A DNA stretch of 64,000 nt from Rhodohalobacter barkolensis (GTDB lineage: Bacteria; Bacteroidota; Rhodothermia; Balneolales; Balneolaceae). The DNA is taken from assembly GCF_002834295.1 (NCBI RefSeq), contig NZ_PISP01000001.1, positions 62,001 to 126,000 of the forward strand, written 5' to 3'. A program made the position numbers and the translations under genes. The notes beneath the pieces are model-generated. The model had not been told where the DNA came from. It saw only the letters and a list, made by a program, of their open reading frames with translations, and did not search any database. Below are positions 43,492-52,952 of this stretch, one piece after another. Position 1 is the first letter of the stretch, and each line of letters starts with the position of its first letter.

Positions 43492-45015
43492 TTAGAATAG
43501 AGGTTTTCCGGTCATTTCCGGTGGTTGGTCGAGCCCCATCATTTTTAAAAGAGTAGGAGCAACATCGGCTAGAATACCGTTTTGGAGAGGCTCATGGTGG
43601 GTATCACTCACCAATATAACAGGTACCGGCGCGGTAGTGTGTGATGTGTGGGGGCTGCCATCGGGTTGAATCATACAATCGGCATTCCCGTGATCGGCAA
43701 TGATGAGAACTTCATAATGATGTTCTTTTGCAGTTTCAACAACTTTCTTGAGTTTACGGTCGATCATCTCAACCGCTTTGATGGTTGCTTCCATATCGCC
43801 GGTATGTCCAACCATGTCGGGATTGGCAAAATTGAGAATCGCCAGGTCAAATTTCTCTTTGACAAGTTCTGCACAAAGTTTTGAAGTAACTTCTTCTGCA
43901 CTCATTTCAGGCTGAAGGTCGTAAGTAGCAACCTTAGGACTTGGAACCATTACGCGAATTTCTCCTTTGTTGGAGGTCTCTTCGCCGCCATTAAAGAAGT
44001 AAGTAACATGAGGATATTTTTCAGTTTCGGCAATGCGAAGCTGACTTAGCCCTTTCCCGGATACATACTCTCCGAGTGTATTCTTCAATCGGGCGGGAGG
44101 GAAGGCTACCTTTACGAAACTGTCAAATGTTTCGTCGTATGAAGTGAATGTAACATAGTGCAGATCCAGCTCTTGTGTTTCAAAAGGAATTTCCTCATCT
44201 CTGAATAACGCCTTGGTAATCTGCCGGGCTCTGTCTCCTCTGATATTATAGAATATCACAACGTCGCCTTTTTGGATACGGCTGTTCTGTTCTGTTTTTA
44301 CATTATGAGGAAGAATGAATTCATCCGTTACATCATTGGAATAGCTTAGGCTAAAGGCCTCAGCTGCCTGATCAACTAACTCGCCTTTACCATGCACTAA
44401 AAGGTCGTACGCTTTTTGGGTGCGTTCCCAGCGTTTGTCACGATCCATGGCGTAGTAACGGCCAACGACTGAAGCCAATGTTCCTGTTCCAATCTCTTTG
44501 GCTTTTTGTTCAAATTCCTTCAGGTACTCGGCTCCGCCGTGTGGAGAGGTGTCGCGCCCATCGGTAAAAGCATGAACATAAGCCTGATCTATGTCATACT
44601 TTTTGGCCATTTCCATCAATGCAAAAAGATGTTCGTTGTGGCTGTGAACACCGCCGTCTGAAAACAAGCCCATGAAGTGAATCCTGCCATTGGCTTTTGC
44701 TTTATCAAAAGCTTCTGTTAAAACAGAATTCTCAAAGAAATCTCCCTCTCTGATCGATTTATTGATTCTCGAGAGTTCCTGCCAGACAATTCGTCCGGCA
44801 CCGATATTTAGGTGCCCGACCTCGGAATTTCCAAACTGTCCTTCCGGTAAACCCACATCTTCGCCGCTGGCAGAGAGTTGAGCATGAGGATATTTCTTGA
44901 TCAGAGAATCAAAAAAAGGAGTGTCTGCCTTGTCGATAGCGCTGACGTCGGGATTTTCTGCAATCCCGTAGCCATCCAGTACAATGAGAAGTGCCTTTTG
45001 AGTAGAGGGAGTCAA
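43492..45015 (-). CDS. gpmI: 2,3-bisphosphoglycerate-independent phosphoglycerate mutase
   Basis: 507 residues. LLIVLDGYGIAENPDVSA gives the first metal Asp; GQFGNSEVGHLNIGAG holds the catalytic Ser64; HAFTDGRDTSPHGG, NFANPDMVGHTGD and IIADHGNADCM supply the other metal and substrate residues. It converts 3- to 2-phosphoglycerate in glycolysis. It starts five bases after rpsT. Confidence 0.97.
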   Translation of the reverse strand: MTPSTQKALLIVLDGYGIAENPDVSAIDKADTPFFDSLIKKYPHAQLSASGEDVGLPEGQFGNSEVGHLNIGAGRIVWQELSRINKSIREGDFFENSVLTEAFDKAKANGRIHFMGLFSDGGVHSHNEHLFALMEMAKKYDIDQAYVHAFTDGRDTSPHGGAEYLKEFEQKAKEIGTGTLASVVGRYYAMDRDKRWERTQKAYDLLVHGKGELVDQAAEAFSLSYSNDVTDEFILPHNVKTEQNSRIQKGDVVIFYNIRGDRARQITKALFRDEEIPFETQELDLHYVTFTSYDETFDSFVKVAFPPARLKNTLGEYVSGKGLSQLRIAETEKYPHVTYFFNGGEETSNKGEIRVMVPSPKVATYDLQPEMSAEEVTSKLCAELVKEKFDLAILNFANPDMVGHTGDMEATIKAVEMIDRKLKKVVETAKEHHYEVLIIADHGNADCMIQPDGSPHTSHTTAPVPVILVSDTHHEPLQNGILADVAPTLLKMMGLDQPPEMTGKPLF

Positions 45016-45020
45016 ATTCT

Positions 45021-45272
45021 TTATAGATTATTGACGTGATTCGTCAATTTAGACTTTTTGCGAGCAGCGTTATTTTGATGAATTATTCCTTTAACAGAGA
45101 CTCTGTCGATGTAACTTACTGCTTCTTTCAGGTACTTTTCTGCAGTCTCTTTGTCAGTTTCGTTCAACACTTTCTTGATATGCGTTCTCATTTTAGAACG
45201 GCGGGTGTTGTTGTGTTGTTTTCTCTTTTCGCTTTGGCGAAGTCGCTTAATTGCGGATTTATGCTGTGGCAT
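45021..45272 (-). CDS. rpsT: 30S ribosomal protein S20
   Basis: 83 residues. MPQHKSAIKRLRQSEKRKQH and TRRSKMRTHIKKVL are the conserved basic N-terminal helices; KGIIHQNNAARKKSKLTNHV is the C-terminal rRNA-binding signature. Divergent from cmk and directly upstream of gpmI. Confidence 0.95.
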   Translation of the reverse strand: MPQHKSAIKRLRQSEKRKQHNNTRRSKMRTHIKKVLNETDKETAEKYLKEAVSYIDRVSVKGIIHQNNAARKKSKLTNHVNNL

Positions 45273-45400
45273 AACAAATTGGTTATTACGGTTAAATACT
45301 CGTTATCTTAAACAGTTCCCAAAATTAAGGGATATAGATTCAATTTACAAGAACGGATTGAAACTTAGACATAAAAAATTTATTTTAACCATTCTCTGAA

Positions 45401-46063
45401 ATGATCATTGTCATCGATGGGCCGGCGGGATCCGGTAAAAGTTCAACAGCCAAAGAAATTGCGAATCGATTAAGTATTCAATTTCTCGATTCGGGTGCCC
45501 TTTACCGGGCAATTACTTATTTATGGCTGAAGGCTGATAAACCGGATAAAGCCATATTCTTTGAAAATTTGCCAACTGTAAAATTACAGGCACAGTATAG
45601 AGATCAGACGTTTTTCGTTCAAGCTAATGGTGAAGACCTGACGCGAAAAATAAGAACGCAGGATGTTGCTGATCATGTAAGTGAAATTGCATCACACAAG
45701 GCTGCCAGAAAGTTCGTAAATGAATTCATGCGCAACCTTGTTCAGAAAGATGCATATATAGCGGACGGGAGAGATCTCGGAACCGCCGTTTTTCCGGATG
45801 CTGATCTGAAATTCTATATGGATGCTTCACTCGAAGAGCGGTCAAAAAGACGCTTTGATGAAATGAAGTCTTCAGACAGTTCTATCACGTTGAAAGATGT
45901 GAAAGAAAATCTGAGATCCAGGGATGAAAAAGATCAAAACCGGAAAAATGACCCGCTTAAAAAAGCGGACGATGCTGTGGTAATCGATACAACCGGCAAA
46001 ACATTTGAAGAACAGGTTCGTGAAATGATCTCGATTATTAAAGAGAACGTGAACATAAATTAA
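45401..46063 (+). CDS. cmk: Cytidylate kinase
   Basis: 220 residues. P-loop GPAGSGKSSTAKEIA (residues 7-21), LDSGALYRAITYL, YIADGRDLGTAVFPDADLKF (substrate site) and the lid SKRRFDEMK, with RDEKDQNRKNDPLKKADDAV near the end. It phosphorylates CMP and dCMP. It is followed after 61 bases by rpsA, a widely conserved cmk-rpsA pair. Confidence 0.97.
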   Translation: MIIVIDGPAGSGKSSTAKEIANRLSIQFLDSGALYRAITYLWLKADKPDKAIFFENLPTVKLQAQYRDQTFFVQANGEDLTRKIRTQDVADHVSEIASHKAARKFVNEFMRNLVQKDAYIADGRDLGTAVFPDADLKFYMDASLEERSKRRFDEMKSSDSSITLKDVKENLRSRDEKDQNRKNDPLKKADDAVVIDTTGKTFEEQVREMISIIKENVNIN

Positions 46064-46124
46064 AACTTAAACTCTAATCCCATTTCGAAAGTCGAAATGA
46101 GGCTGACTTTTAACAGGTAATTAA

Positions 46125-48029
46125 ATGACTGAAGAAACTAAAAACGAAAACGTAAACGAAGAAATCGAAACTGCTTCTGAAGAAGTAGAAGAGGTAGAAA
46201 CTGCCGAAGAGGAGACAAAAGCAGAAGAGAGTAACGGCGAAGCAAAAGAACTGCCAACATTTACCGGAGAAGTAGAAGGTAAAACATATACGCTCGATGA
46301 ACTTCAAGCCGCATCCGAAGATTATTCAGATGAAGAGTTCCATGAGCTTGCAGGGATGTATGAAAATACACTCAGCGAAATTGAAGAGAAAGAGATTGTT
46401 ACCGGTATCGTTGTTTCTGTTGATGAGAAATATGTGATTGTTGATATCGGATTTAAATCAGAAGGTATTGTACCTGCCAACGAATTTTCGGACAAGGTTC
46501 TTGAAAACCTGCAACCGGGCGATGAAGTAGAAGTATTTCTGGATAGAGTGGAAGACCGCGAAGGTCAGCTGATTCTCTCCCGTAAGAAAGCAGATATTCT
46601 GCAAGCTTGGGAAAACATTGAGAAAGCACACGACACCGGCGAAGTTATTGAAGGTTACATTCAGCGAAGAATTAAAGGTGGTATGGTTGTGGATGTATTC
46701 GGTATCGATGCGTTCCTTCCCGGATCACAAATTGATGTTCGTCCTGTTCGCGATTTCGATGCCTATGTTGGAAAGACCATGGAATTCCAGGTTGTAAAAC
46801 TCAACATGCAGGCAGAAAACGTTGTTGTATCTCACAGAGCGCTTATTGAAAGTGATCTTGAAGATCAGCGTCAGGAAATTCTCGAAACCATCGAAGCCGG
46901 TCAGGTTCTCGAAGGTATCGTTAAAAACATTACCGACTTCGGTGTATTTATCGATCTTGGTGGCGTTGACGGTCTGTTGCACATCACTGATCTATCATGG
47001 GGACGTGTTGAGCATCCGGAAGAGATTGTGAAGTTAGACCAGCGTATGAACGTTGCAGTAATCGACTTCGACGAAGACTCTAAACGAGTTTCTCTTGGAC
47101 TGAAGCAATTGCAGCCGCATCCGTGGGAAGACATTGATATCAAATATCCTGAGGGAATGCGAATTCAGGGTCGTGTGGTATCCATTGCCGATTACGGTGC
47201 ATTTATTGAGCTGGAGAAAGGCGTTGAAGGTCTGATCCACATCAGTGAAATGAGCTGGACACAGCATATTAAGCATCCATCTCAGCTTGTACAGAAAGAT
47301 GACATTATTGAGTGCGTTGTTCTGAACATCAACGAAGATGAGAAGAAAATTTCACTTGGTGTTAAGCAGCTCGAAAAAGATCCATGGGAAGATCTAGGAG
47401 AGAGATACCCAATCGGTTCTACCCACAAAGGTATTGTTCGAAACCTCACCAACTTTGGTGTGTTTATCGAGCTCGAGCCGGGAATCGACGGATTGGTTCA
47501 CGTTTCTGACCTGAGCTGGACTGAGAATGTAGAACATCCGAACGAAGTAGTTGATAAAGGTGAGGAGCTTGAAGTTGTGATCCTTGCAATTGACTTCGAC
47601 AACCGTCGGATAACACTTGGTCACAAACAAGTTGAAGATAATCCTTGGGAAAAATATGCTGAGGAGTACGGACTTGGTGCCAAAGTGGAAGGCGAAGTTT
47701 CTAAGATCACAGATAAAGGCATGTTCATTAAACTCCCATTGGGTGTTGATGCATTCTTACCGGGTGATAAATTGACTGAACCTGTTGAAGACCTGAAAGA
47801 GTCTTTTAAAGAAGGAGACAAGATTGAAGGATTTGTGGTTGAGTTTGATGAACCAAGCAAAACCATCGAAATCTCACAGGTTGAAGAGGAAGTGAAGAAA
47901 TCGAAGTCTAAAGCGAAGAAACAGCCTAAGAAGAGCGAAAGCGTAGAAACCGGAACACCGACTTTAGGTGAAGTTTCCGGATTGGCTGATAAGCTGAAAG
48001 AGAAAGAAGAGAACGATAAGAACAGCTAA
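46125..48029 (+). CDS. rpsA: 30S ribosomal protein S1
   Basis: 634 residues. A Glu-rich N-terminal extension of about 85 residues precedes six S1/OB-fold domains; motifs such as GIVKNITDFGVFIDLGGVDG, GRVVSIADYGAFIELEKGVE and GIVRNLTNFGVFIELEPGID mark the successive repeats, each followed by HISDLSW-type and KRVSLGLKQL-type strands. A Lys/Ser-rich tail ends the protein. It binds mRNA on the 30S subunit and helps initiation, important in genomes with weak Shine-Dalgarno sequences like this one. Confidence 0.96.
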   Translation: MTEETKNENVNEEIETASEEVEEVETAEEETKAEESNGEAKELPTFTGEVEGKTYTLDELQAASEDYSDEEFHELAGMYENTLSEIEEKEIVTGIVVSVDEKYVIVDIGFKSEGIVPANEFSDKVLENLQPGDEVEVFLDRVEDREGQLILSRKKADILQAWENIEKAHDTGEVIEGYIQRRIKGGMVVDVFGIDAFLPGSQIDVRPVRDFDAYVGKTMEFQVVKLNMQAENVVVSHRALIESDLEDQRQEILETIEAGQVLEGIVKNITDFGVFIDLGGVDGLLHITDLSWGRVEHPEEIVKLDQRMNVAVIDFDEDSKRVSLGLKQLQPHPWEDIDIKYPEGMRIQGRVVSIADYGAFIELEKGVEGLIHISEMSWTQHIKHPSQLVQKDDIIECVVLNINEDEKKISLGVKQLEKDPWEDLGERYPIGSTHKGIVRNLTNFGVFIELEPGIDGLVHVSDLSWTENVEHPNEVVDKGEELEVVILAIDFDNRRITLGHKQVEDNPWEKYAEEYGLGAKVEGEVSKITDKGMFIKLPLGVDAFLPGDKLTEPVEDLKESFKEGDKIEGFVVEFDEPSKTIEISQVEEEVKKSKSKAKKQPKKSESVETGTPTLGEVSGLADKLKEKEENDKNS

Positions 48030-48052
48030 TCTCTTTCTGACTTCAAAAATCT

Positions 48053-48090
48053 AAAAAGGCTCCTGAATTCATTTTCAGGAGCCTTTTTTT
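48053..48090 (+). terminator. Rho-independent terminator after rpsA
   Basis: AAAAAGGCTCCTGAA pairs with TTCAGGAGCCTTTTT (15 bp) around a six-base loop, followed by further T. It ends the cmk-rpsA transcript; the symmetric A-run means it can also stop the small minus-strand gene downstream. Confidence 0.92.
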
Positions 48091-48174
48091 ATATCAGTCA
48101 ATATACAGTAAGTCTTACAGGGAACGATTATAATCAGCAATACAGAATACGAACAATCAACGTCGGTACCTGAA

Positions 48175-48426
48175 CTACTTTTCCATGTAGAAGAAAATGG
48201 TATTCTCGGAGGGGTTTGAACTGCTTCGGATGCGGGTGTCATGCTCTTTATTAAAAGCATAGGCTATATTACGAATTGAGTTTAATTCTTTTTTGTCTGA
48301 GAACTTAACACGCAATGCCTCTCCACCAGGTTTGAGCTGTTCAATCGCATATTTCACCTTGTCATACTTGGATTTGCTCTTGCGAGATACACGTATCTTC
48401 GAGCGCGGAACAATTCTTACTTTCAT
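48175..48426 (-). CDS. Small basic protein of unknown function
   Basis: 83 residues, very basic at the N-terminus (MKVRIVPRSKIRVSRKSKSK), then an amphipathic helix (DKVKYAIEQLKPGGEALRVKF) and IRNIAYAFNKEHDTRIRSSS ending in an aromatic strand (ENTIFFYMEK). The layout, with a Pro-Gly-Gly turn, a helix and a final charged strand, resembles small phage or plasmid-type proteins of unknown role that may bind nucleic acid. Coding is supported by clean ATG, composition and lack of a competing frame. An AT-rich 262-base region lies upstream. Confidence 0.6.
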   Translation of the reverse strand: MKVRIVPRSKIRVSRKSKSKYDKVKYAIEQLKPGGEALRVKFSDKKELNSIRNIAYAFNKEHDTRIRSSSNPSENTIFFYMEK

Positions 48427-48688
48427 AATCTTGATTCTAATTTTAAGAGACTAAAAAAATGTAGTTAAATGCTGAGTAAGTAATAGAAACTTTAATGTTT
48501 TCTAACGCTTACTCATATTTAAAAATTAAGTACTTGTCAGTTCTCTTAAATCTAAAGAATTGAATAAAGCTATATCTTAGATACTACAGAGACTAACATT
48601 GAACACGAACACATTGAATTATTAAAAGAATATAGAAATTTTTGACAAAGTATCTAGAAGAGTAAAAATTATTTTAGATAGATAAATA
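48427..48688. other. AT-rich intergenic region, no gene seen
   Basis: Very AT-rich stretch between moxR and the small basic gene, both on the minus strand. It probably contains the promoter of the small gene and the 3' end of moxR. I see no convincing hairpin terminator or ORF. Confidence 0.4.
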
Positions 48689-49687
48689 TTATGGAACTTG
48701 TACTGTCATAAGAATTTTTTCAATAATATCTTCTGACGTGATCTCTTCAGCTTCTGCCTCAAAAGTAGGAATAATACGATGCCGTAGTACATCCATAGCA
48801 ATGGTTCGAACATCATCCGGGGTTACATATGCACGATGTTCCATAAATGCGTGAGCCCTTGCAGCGAGATTAAGATTGATTGAGGCTCGTGGAGAAGCAC
48901 CAAATTCAATCAGCTCTTTTAGGTCGGAGAGATTAAAATTCTCAGGATAGCGGGTAGCGAAAATCAGGTCAATGATATATTTCTCAACTTTTTCATCCAC
49001 GTAGATATCATTAATTACTTCGCGAGCGGCTAAAATTTTCTTGGCGTTGGTTACCGGGCTTAGCTGAGGTTTATCGCCGGTTCTGGCCATTCTTCTCATA
49101 ATTTCCAGCTCCTCAGTTTCGGTAGGGTACCCAATTTTAAGTTTTAGCATAAACCGATCAACCTGAGCTTCGGGCAGGGTGTAGGTTCCTTCCTGTTCTA
49201 CCGGGTTTTGTGTTGCGAGAACCAGAAAAGGTTTGTCGAGTGGAAATGTGCTTTCGCTGATGGTTACCTGCTTCTCCTGCATCGCTTCCAGCAGGGCACT
49301 TTGGACTTTGGCAGGGGATCGATTGATCTCGTCAGCCAAAACGATATTGGCAAAAATAGGTCCTTTTTTAACGTTAAATTCAGACTCCTTCTGATTATAG
49401 ATTAAAGTTCCAATAAGGTCGGCCGGAAGCAGGTCCGGGGTAAATTGAATTCGTTGAAACTTGGTATCAATTACCTGGGCTAGCGAAGATACCGTTAGCG
49501 TTTTGGCCAGACCCGGAACACCTTCAAGCAGTACATGGCCATCGGCAAGCAGGCCGATCAAAAGGCGGTCTATCATATATTTTTGGCCTACGATAACTTT
49601 TTCCAGTTCTGAATAAATATCATCAATAAATGCACTGTGGAATTCAATTTTTTCGCCAAGTGCCTGCATATCAACTTCTATACTCAT
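48689..49687 (-). CDS. MoxR-family AAA+ ATPase
   Basis: 332 residues. Walker A LEGVPGLAKTLTVSSLA, Walker B NIVLADEINRSPAKVQSALLEAMQE, sensor LVLATQNPVEQEGTYTLPEAQVDRF and the C-terminal lid with SPRASINLNLAARAHAF. MoxR ATPases act as chaperones with VWA proteins, but the usual batABC/DUF58 partners are not adjacent here. Divergent from uppP. Confidence 0.9.
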   Translation of the reverse strand: MSIEVDMQALGEKIEFHSAFIDDIYSELEKVIVGQKYMIDRLLIGLLADGHVLLEGVPGLAKTLTVSSLAQVIDTKFQRIQFTPDLLPADLIGTLIYNQKESEFNVKKGPIFANIVLADEINRSPAKVQSALLEAMQEKQVTISESTFPLDKPFLVLATQNPVEQEGTYTLPEAQVDRFMLKLKIGYPTETEELEIMRRMARTGDKPQLSPVTNAKKILAAREVINDIYVDEKVEKYIIDLIFATRYPENFNLSDLKELIEFGASPRASINLNLAARAHAFMEHRAYVTPDDVRTIAMDVLRHRIIPTFEAEAEEITSEDIIEKILMTVQVP

Positions 49688-49849
49688 TTTAAAATCTGAT
49701 TAAAATATTGATGTTCTATTTGGTATCTTTGGTGCTTCCAAACGGCCTGTAATGAACGAATAAATAGAATTAGCTGCAAAATCATTCAATACTGCTTACA
49801 GGTGCATGATAAAAATATCATTTTAAATTTAAATAAGAACTGATAACAG

Positions 49850-50665
49850 ATGGATTTATTACAGGCTATCTTTTTAGGCCTTCTCCAGGGGATTACTGAA
49901 TTTTTACCGGTAAGTAGTTCGGGGCATCTTGCACTGGCGCGTGCTTTTTTTGGGAATGATATCATACCGGGTATTACTTTCGAAATCGTTGTACACTTTG
50001 GATCTTTTTGCAGTATAGCGGTCTACTACAGAAGGAAACTGATAGCAATGATCGCTGATATTCTGAAAAGTTTTTCTCCCACCGGTATTCGGGAAAAACG
50101 ATTTATCACAGACTACCACACGCGATTAGCTTATGTGATTCTTTTAAGTATGATACCCGCCATGCTCGTTGGTTTCACAATGAAAGATGCAATTGAGGGC
50201 TTATTTCTAAATCCGTTTGTTGTATCCATCATGCTGATGGTAACCGGCTCACTTCTATTTTCTACAAAATTTGCCGGTCGTCCGGAGAATGATGTCAATG
50301 CAACGAAAGGATTTTTGATGGGAATTGCTCAGGCATGCGCTATTATACCCGGTATCAGCCGATCGGGATCCACAATCTCAGTGGGACTTTTTACAGGAAT
50401 TAGCAGGGCAAATGTCGCAAATTTCTCATTTTTGATGGTGCTGCCTGTGCTTGCCGGCGCCATGCTCTTAGAGGTTTTAGAGATTATGGAAAATGGGATT
50501 GAAATTGCAGCTGTCACCTTTTTAGCAGCAGGATTCCTGACTTCATTTATATCCGGATATTTTGCACTGAAATACTTAATTATTTTACTTAAAAAGGAAA
50601 AATTCCACTATTTTGCGTACTACTGTTGGGCTGTTGGACTCTTCGGGATAATATTCTTTTTCTAA
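49850..50665 (+). CDS. uppP: Undecaprenyl-diphosphatase
   Basis: 271 residues with about eight membrane helices. LLQGITEFLPVSSSGHLAL and ACAIIPGISRSGSTISVGLF are the two active-site motifs (Glu-rich and the second with Arg/Ser); YHTRLAYVILLSMIPAMLVG lies between. It recycles undecaprenyl diphosphate to the monophosphate carrier, complementing uppS at the other end of the window. Confidence 0.95.
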   Translation: MDLLQAIFLGLLQGITEFLPVSSSGHLALARAFFGNDIIPGITFEIVVHFGSFCSIAVYYRRKLIAMIADILKSFSPTGIREKRFITDYHTRLAYVILLSMIPAMLVGFTMKDAIEGLFLNPFVVSIMLMVTGSLLFSTKFAGRPENDVNATKGFLMGIAQACAIIPGISRSGSTISVGLFTGISRANVANFSFLMVLPVLAGAMLLEVLEIMENGIEIAAVTFLAAGFLTSFISGYFALKYLIILLKKEKFHYFAYYCWAVGLFGIIFFF

Positions 50666-50743
50666 ATCGTAAAAGTGATGTAATACGGTTGATGCCATTT
50701 TTAAATTTGGCTACCTTTACAACCGTAAAAAGAAAAGCACAGA

Positions 50744-51265
50744 ATGGAAACATATTTATTTGTACTATTTGCTGTTATAGCTATTGCCTCCGCATTGGGG
50801 ATGATATTGAATAAAAGCACCGTTAACAGCGCATTGATGCTGGTCATTAATTTGGTGACTCTTTCCGGTATTTATCTTCTCTTAAACGCTCAGTTTTTAG
50901 CGTTGATTCAAATCTTAGTTTACGCCGGCGCCATAATGGTGCTCTTCCTTTTTGTTATCATGTTGTTGAATGTGGACGATGAGGAGAGTCTATTTGCTAA
51001 ATTCAGGGTTAAATACTTTATCGCATTTCTACTGGGCAGTGTGATTTTTGCCCAAATTCTTTACAGTATTGGCGGTGCTGCTGAATTATTGCCGGAAATT
51101 TCATCTGATATGCTCGAAGCGGGTACAGTTGAAGCATTAGGTGATGTACTTTACACCGATTTTCTATTCACATTTGAAATGACCGCTATACTTTTGACAG
51201 CGGCTGTGGTGGGTGCGTTGATGCTTGCACAATTTCAAGTAAAAAAAGATGAGGATTCTGAATAA
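50744..51265 (+). CDS. nuoJ: NADH-quinone oxidoreductase subunit J
   Basis: 173 residues, five membrane helices. [49 protein letters not shown] (split here as [19 protein letters not shown] and [19 protein letters not shown]) is the signature of NuoJ, with the conserved Gly/Ala pattern in the third helix. It forms part of the proton-pumping membrane arm of complex I. The stop overlaps the nuoK start by one base. Confidence 0.94.
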   Translation: METYLFVLFAVIAIASALGMILNKSTVNSALMLVINLVTLSGIYLLLNAQFLALIQILVYAGAIMVLFLFVIMLLNVDDEESLFAKFRVKYFIAFLLGSVIFAQILYSIGGAAELLPEISSDMLEAGTVEALGDVLYTDFLFTFEMTAILLTAAVVGALMLAQFQVKKDEDSE

Positions 51266-51567
51266 TGGTAGGGATTGATTGGTATCTGGCACTCAGTGCT
51301 ATCCTGTTTACAATTGGAGCAATCGGAGTTTTAATTCGAAGAAATGCAATTGTAGTATTTATGTGCGTCGAGTTGATGCTCAATGCCGTGAATTTATCGC
51401 TTATTTCATTCAGCGCCTTTCACGGGGATGTTACCGGGCAAATACTGGTATTCTTTTCTCTCTCAGTGGCAGCTGCGGAAGCTGTTGTTGGTTTGGCTAT
51501 TATCATCTCAATATTCAGAAATAACTTATCTGTAGATATTACAAAGGTCAATCTGTTACGCTGGTAA
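51265..51567 (+). CDS. nuoK: NADH-quinone oxidoreductase subunit K
   Basis: 100 residues, three membrane helices. [30 protein letters not shown] carries the conserved glutamate of the second helix (split: [19 protein letters not shown]), and [18 protein letters not shown]-type sequence the third. Together with nuoJ it is separate from any other complex I gene in this window, and a terminator follows at once. Confidence 0.94.
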   Translation: MVGIDWYLALSAILFTIGAIGVLIRRNAIVVFMCVELMLNAVNLSLISFSAFHGDVTGQILVFFSLSVAAAEAVVGLAIIISIFRNNLSVDITKVNLLRW

Positions 51568-51602
51568 TATCTATATTTAATAAGATTTTGGAACACAATT
51601 TT

Positions 51603-51632
51603 AAAGCCTTCCTAAGTATGGAGGGCTTTTTT
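51603..51632 (+). terminator. Rho-independent terminator after nuoK
   Basis: AAAGCCTTCC pairs with GGAGGGCTTT (one G-U) around TAAGTAT, followed by six T. The rest of the gap to the next gene (51633-51868) contains the shared upstream element at 51797-51830. Confidence 0.85.
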
Positions 51633-51796
51633 ATTATTTACCCTTCTCTTCAACAGTCGATATTTCATTATTCCATTCATTCCTTCCTTGAACGGATATA
51701 GAGTCTATCTGTAGCAATTAGTGATTCTTGCATTTTAACTCGTCAATTTTCGTCCTTTTGCCTTCGGATAGATTTTTTAAAAAAAATCTGAATGTT

Positions 51797-51830
51797 GATT
51801 AGGGGAACACCCTGCCTTCATCTGTACTAC
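51797..51830 (+). promoter_or_regulatory. Shared bipartite element, copy 1 (candidate ECF sigma promoter)
   Basis: GATTAGGGGAACACCC (51797-51812) and TTCATCTGTACTAC (51817-51830), start to start 20 nt. The same pair at the same spacing precedes the paralogous lipoprotein gene at 52953 and the DUF5666-like lipoprotein gene at 59907 (-). The first box includes GGAAC, the classical ECF -35 core. It lies about 50 bases before the ATG. Confidence 0.65.
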
Positions 51831-51868
51831 CAACAGAACAACAACCCCATAATCAAAATATTCAAGAC

Positions 51869-52582
51869 ATGAAGAATTCAATATTTAAACTAATTAGTAT
51901 GATTCTGGTCATCGGCGTGATTGCTGTTGGCTGTGATTTAACAGAATCATCTGTTGACGGTCAATCCGACGTTCAGGTTCAAATGAAAGTTAATGCCGGA
52001 CCGGTTACTAAAGCGATGGTTACCAGCAACAATGAGCACACAAATACCCTGGAAATTCAGGAAGTGAAACTCTTCATCGAAGAGATGGAGCTTGAAAGTA
52101 TCAATGACGATTCATCTGACTTTGAGATTGAATATTTCATCGCAGACCTTCCTTTAGATGGTTCTCCGCTGGTTATTACCAAGAAACAGATTCCAGCAGG
52201 ACTGTACGACGAGTTTGAGCTCGAAATCGAAAAGCCAGACGATGATGATGTAGAAGTCAATGATCCCGATTTCCGTGATGAAACCGGAAGGTACTCACTG
52301 GTTATAAAAGGTCTCTTTAACGGAGAAGAATTTACATTCAGAAGTAGTGAAGATTTTGAATTAGAAATGGACCTGAATCCACCACTTGAAGTCACAGAAT
52401 CTGAAAGCTCAACATTGGTTGTTTCAGTAGACGTAGACTCATGGTTCAAAGACAGCAATGGGGAGTATTTGGATCCTAAAGACTACTTCAACTCGGAAAG
52501 AATCAACGAAAACATTGAAAACTCATTCGAAGGGTTTGAAGACGATGATGATGACGACGATGATGACGATGACGACGACTAA
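51869..52582 (+). CDS. Lipoprotein (DUF4382-like) with poly-Asp tail
   Basis: 237 residues. A lipoprotein signal (VIGVIAVGC) is cut before Cys22. The body has a beta-sandwich-like pattern with LEIQEVKLFIEEMELESI and KKQIPAGLYDEFELEI (an L-P/IPAG-Y motif typical of DUF4382-like proteins). It is about 75-80% identical by eye to the first 230 residues of the protein at 52953. After FEGFE the protein ends in 13 consecutive Asp, where the paralogue continues into its repeats. The acidic tail suggests Ca2+ or other cation binding. A terminator hairpin follows at 52612. Confidence 0.75.
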   Translation: MKNSIFKLISMILVIGVIAVGCDLTESSVDGQSDVQVQMKVNAGPVTKAMVTSNNEHTNTLEIQEVKLFIEEMELESINDDSSDFEIEYFIADLPLDGSPLVITKKQIPAGLYDEFELEIEKPDDDDVEVNDPDFRDETGRYSLVIKGLFNGEEFTFRSSEDFELEMDLNPPLEVTESESSTLVVSVDVDSWFKDSNGEYLDPKDYFNSERINENIENSFEGFEDDDDDDDDDDDDD

Positions 52583-52611
52583 TTTTTCTTAAAAATATCC
52601 CTATACCCCAT

Positions 52612-52647
52612 AAGCCCTGCTGTTGACCGCGCAGGGCTTTTCTTTTT
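52612..52647 (+). terminator. Rho-independent terminator after the poly-Asp lipoprotein gene
   Basis: AAGCCCTGC pairs with GCAGGGCTT around a ten-base loop, followed by a T-rich tract. A very similar hairpin ends the paralogue at 54438, showing that the duplication covered the promoter, gene and terminator. The remaining gap to 52881 shows no gene. Confidence 0.85.
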
Positions 52648-52881
52648 TCTGTTACTGGGGCCGCTTGTCCACTTCTTTTCCCTTACACTTAAAGAATGTA
52701 CTAAGCCATATAATAATACTTTGACTACAATCTGATCTTATATCCGGATTAATAAATACGTTTACCACCAAAAGAGTTTATTTGTTAAACCATTGCAGGA
52801 AGCTATTTCTACACTTTTTTCCTGAAGTGAATAATTTTCATGCCCTGGACCATTGGGCAGATTATTAAAAAACAGAATAAT

Positions 52882-52915
52882 GATTAGGGGATACTCCCGC
52901 CTTCATCTGTACTAC
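52882..52915 (+). promoter_or_regulatory. Shared bipartite element, copy 2 (candidate ECF sigma promoter)
   Basis: GATTAGGGGATACTCC (52882-52897) and TTCATCTGTACTAC (52902-52915) at the same 20-nt spacing, 51 bases before the ATG from the second box. The following leader (AGAACAACACCCCCATAATC) is also shared with copy 1. Confidence 0.65.
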
Positions 52916-52952
52916 CAGTAGAACAACACCCCCATAATCAAATACCCAAGTC

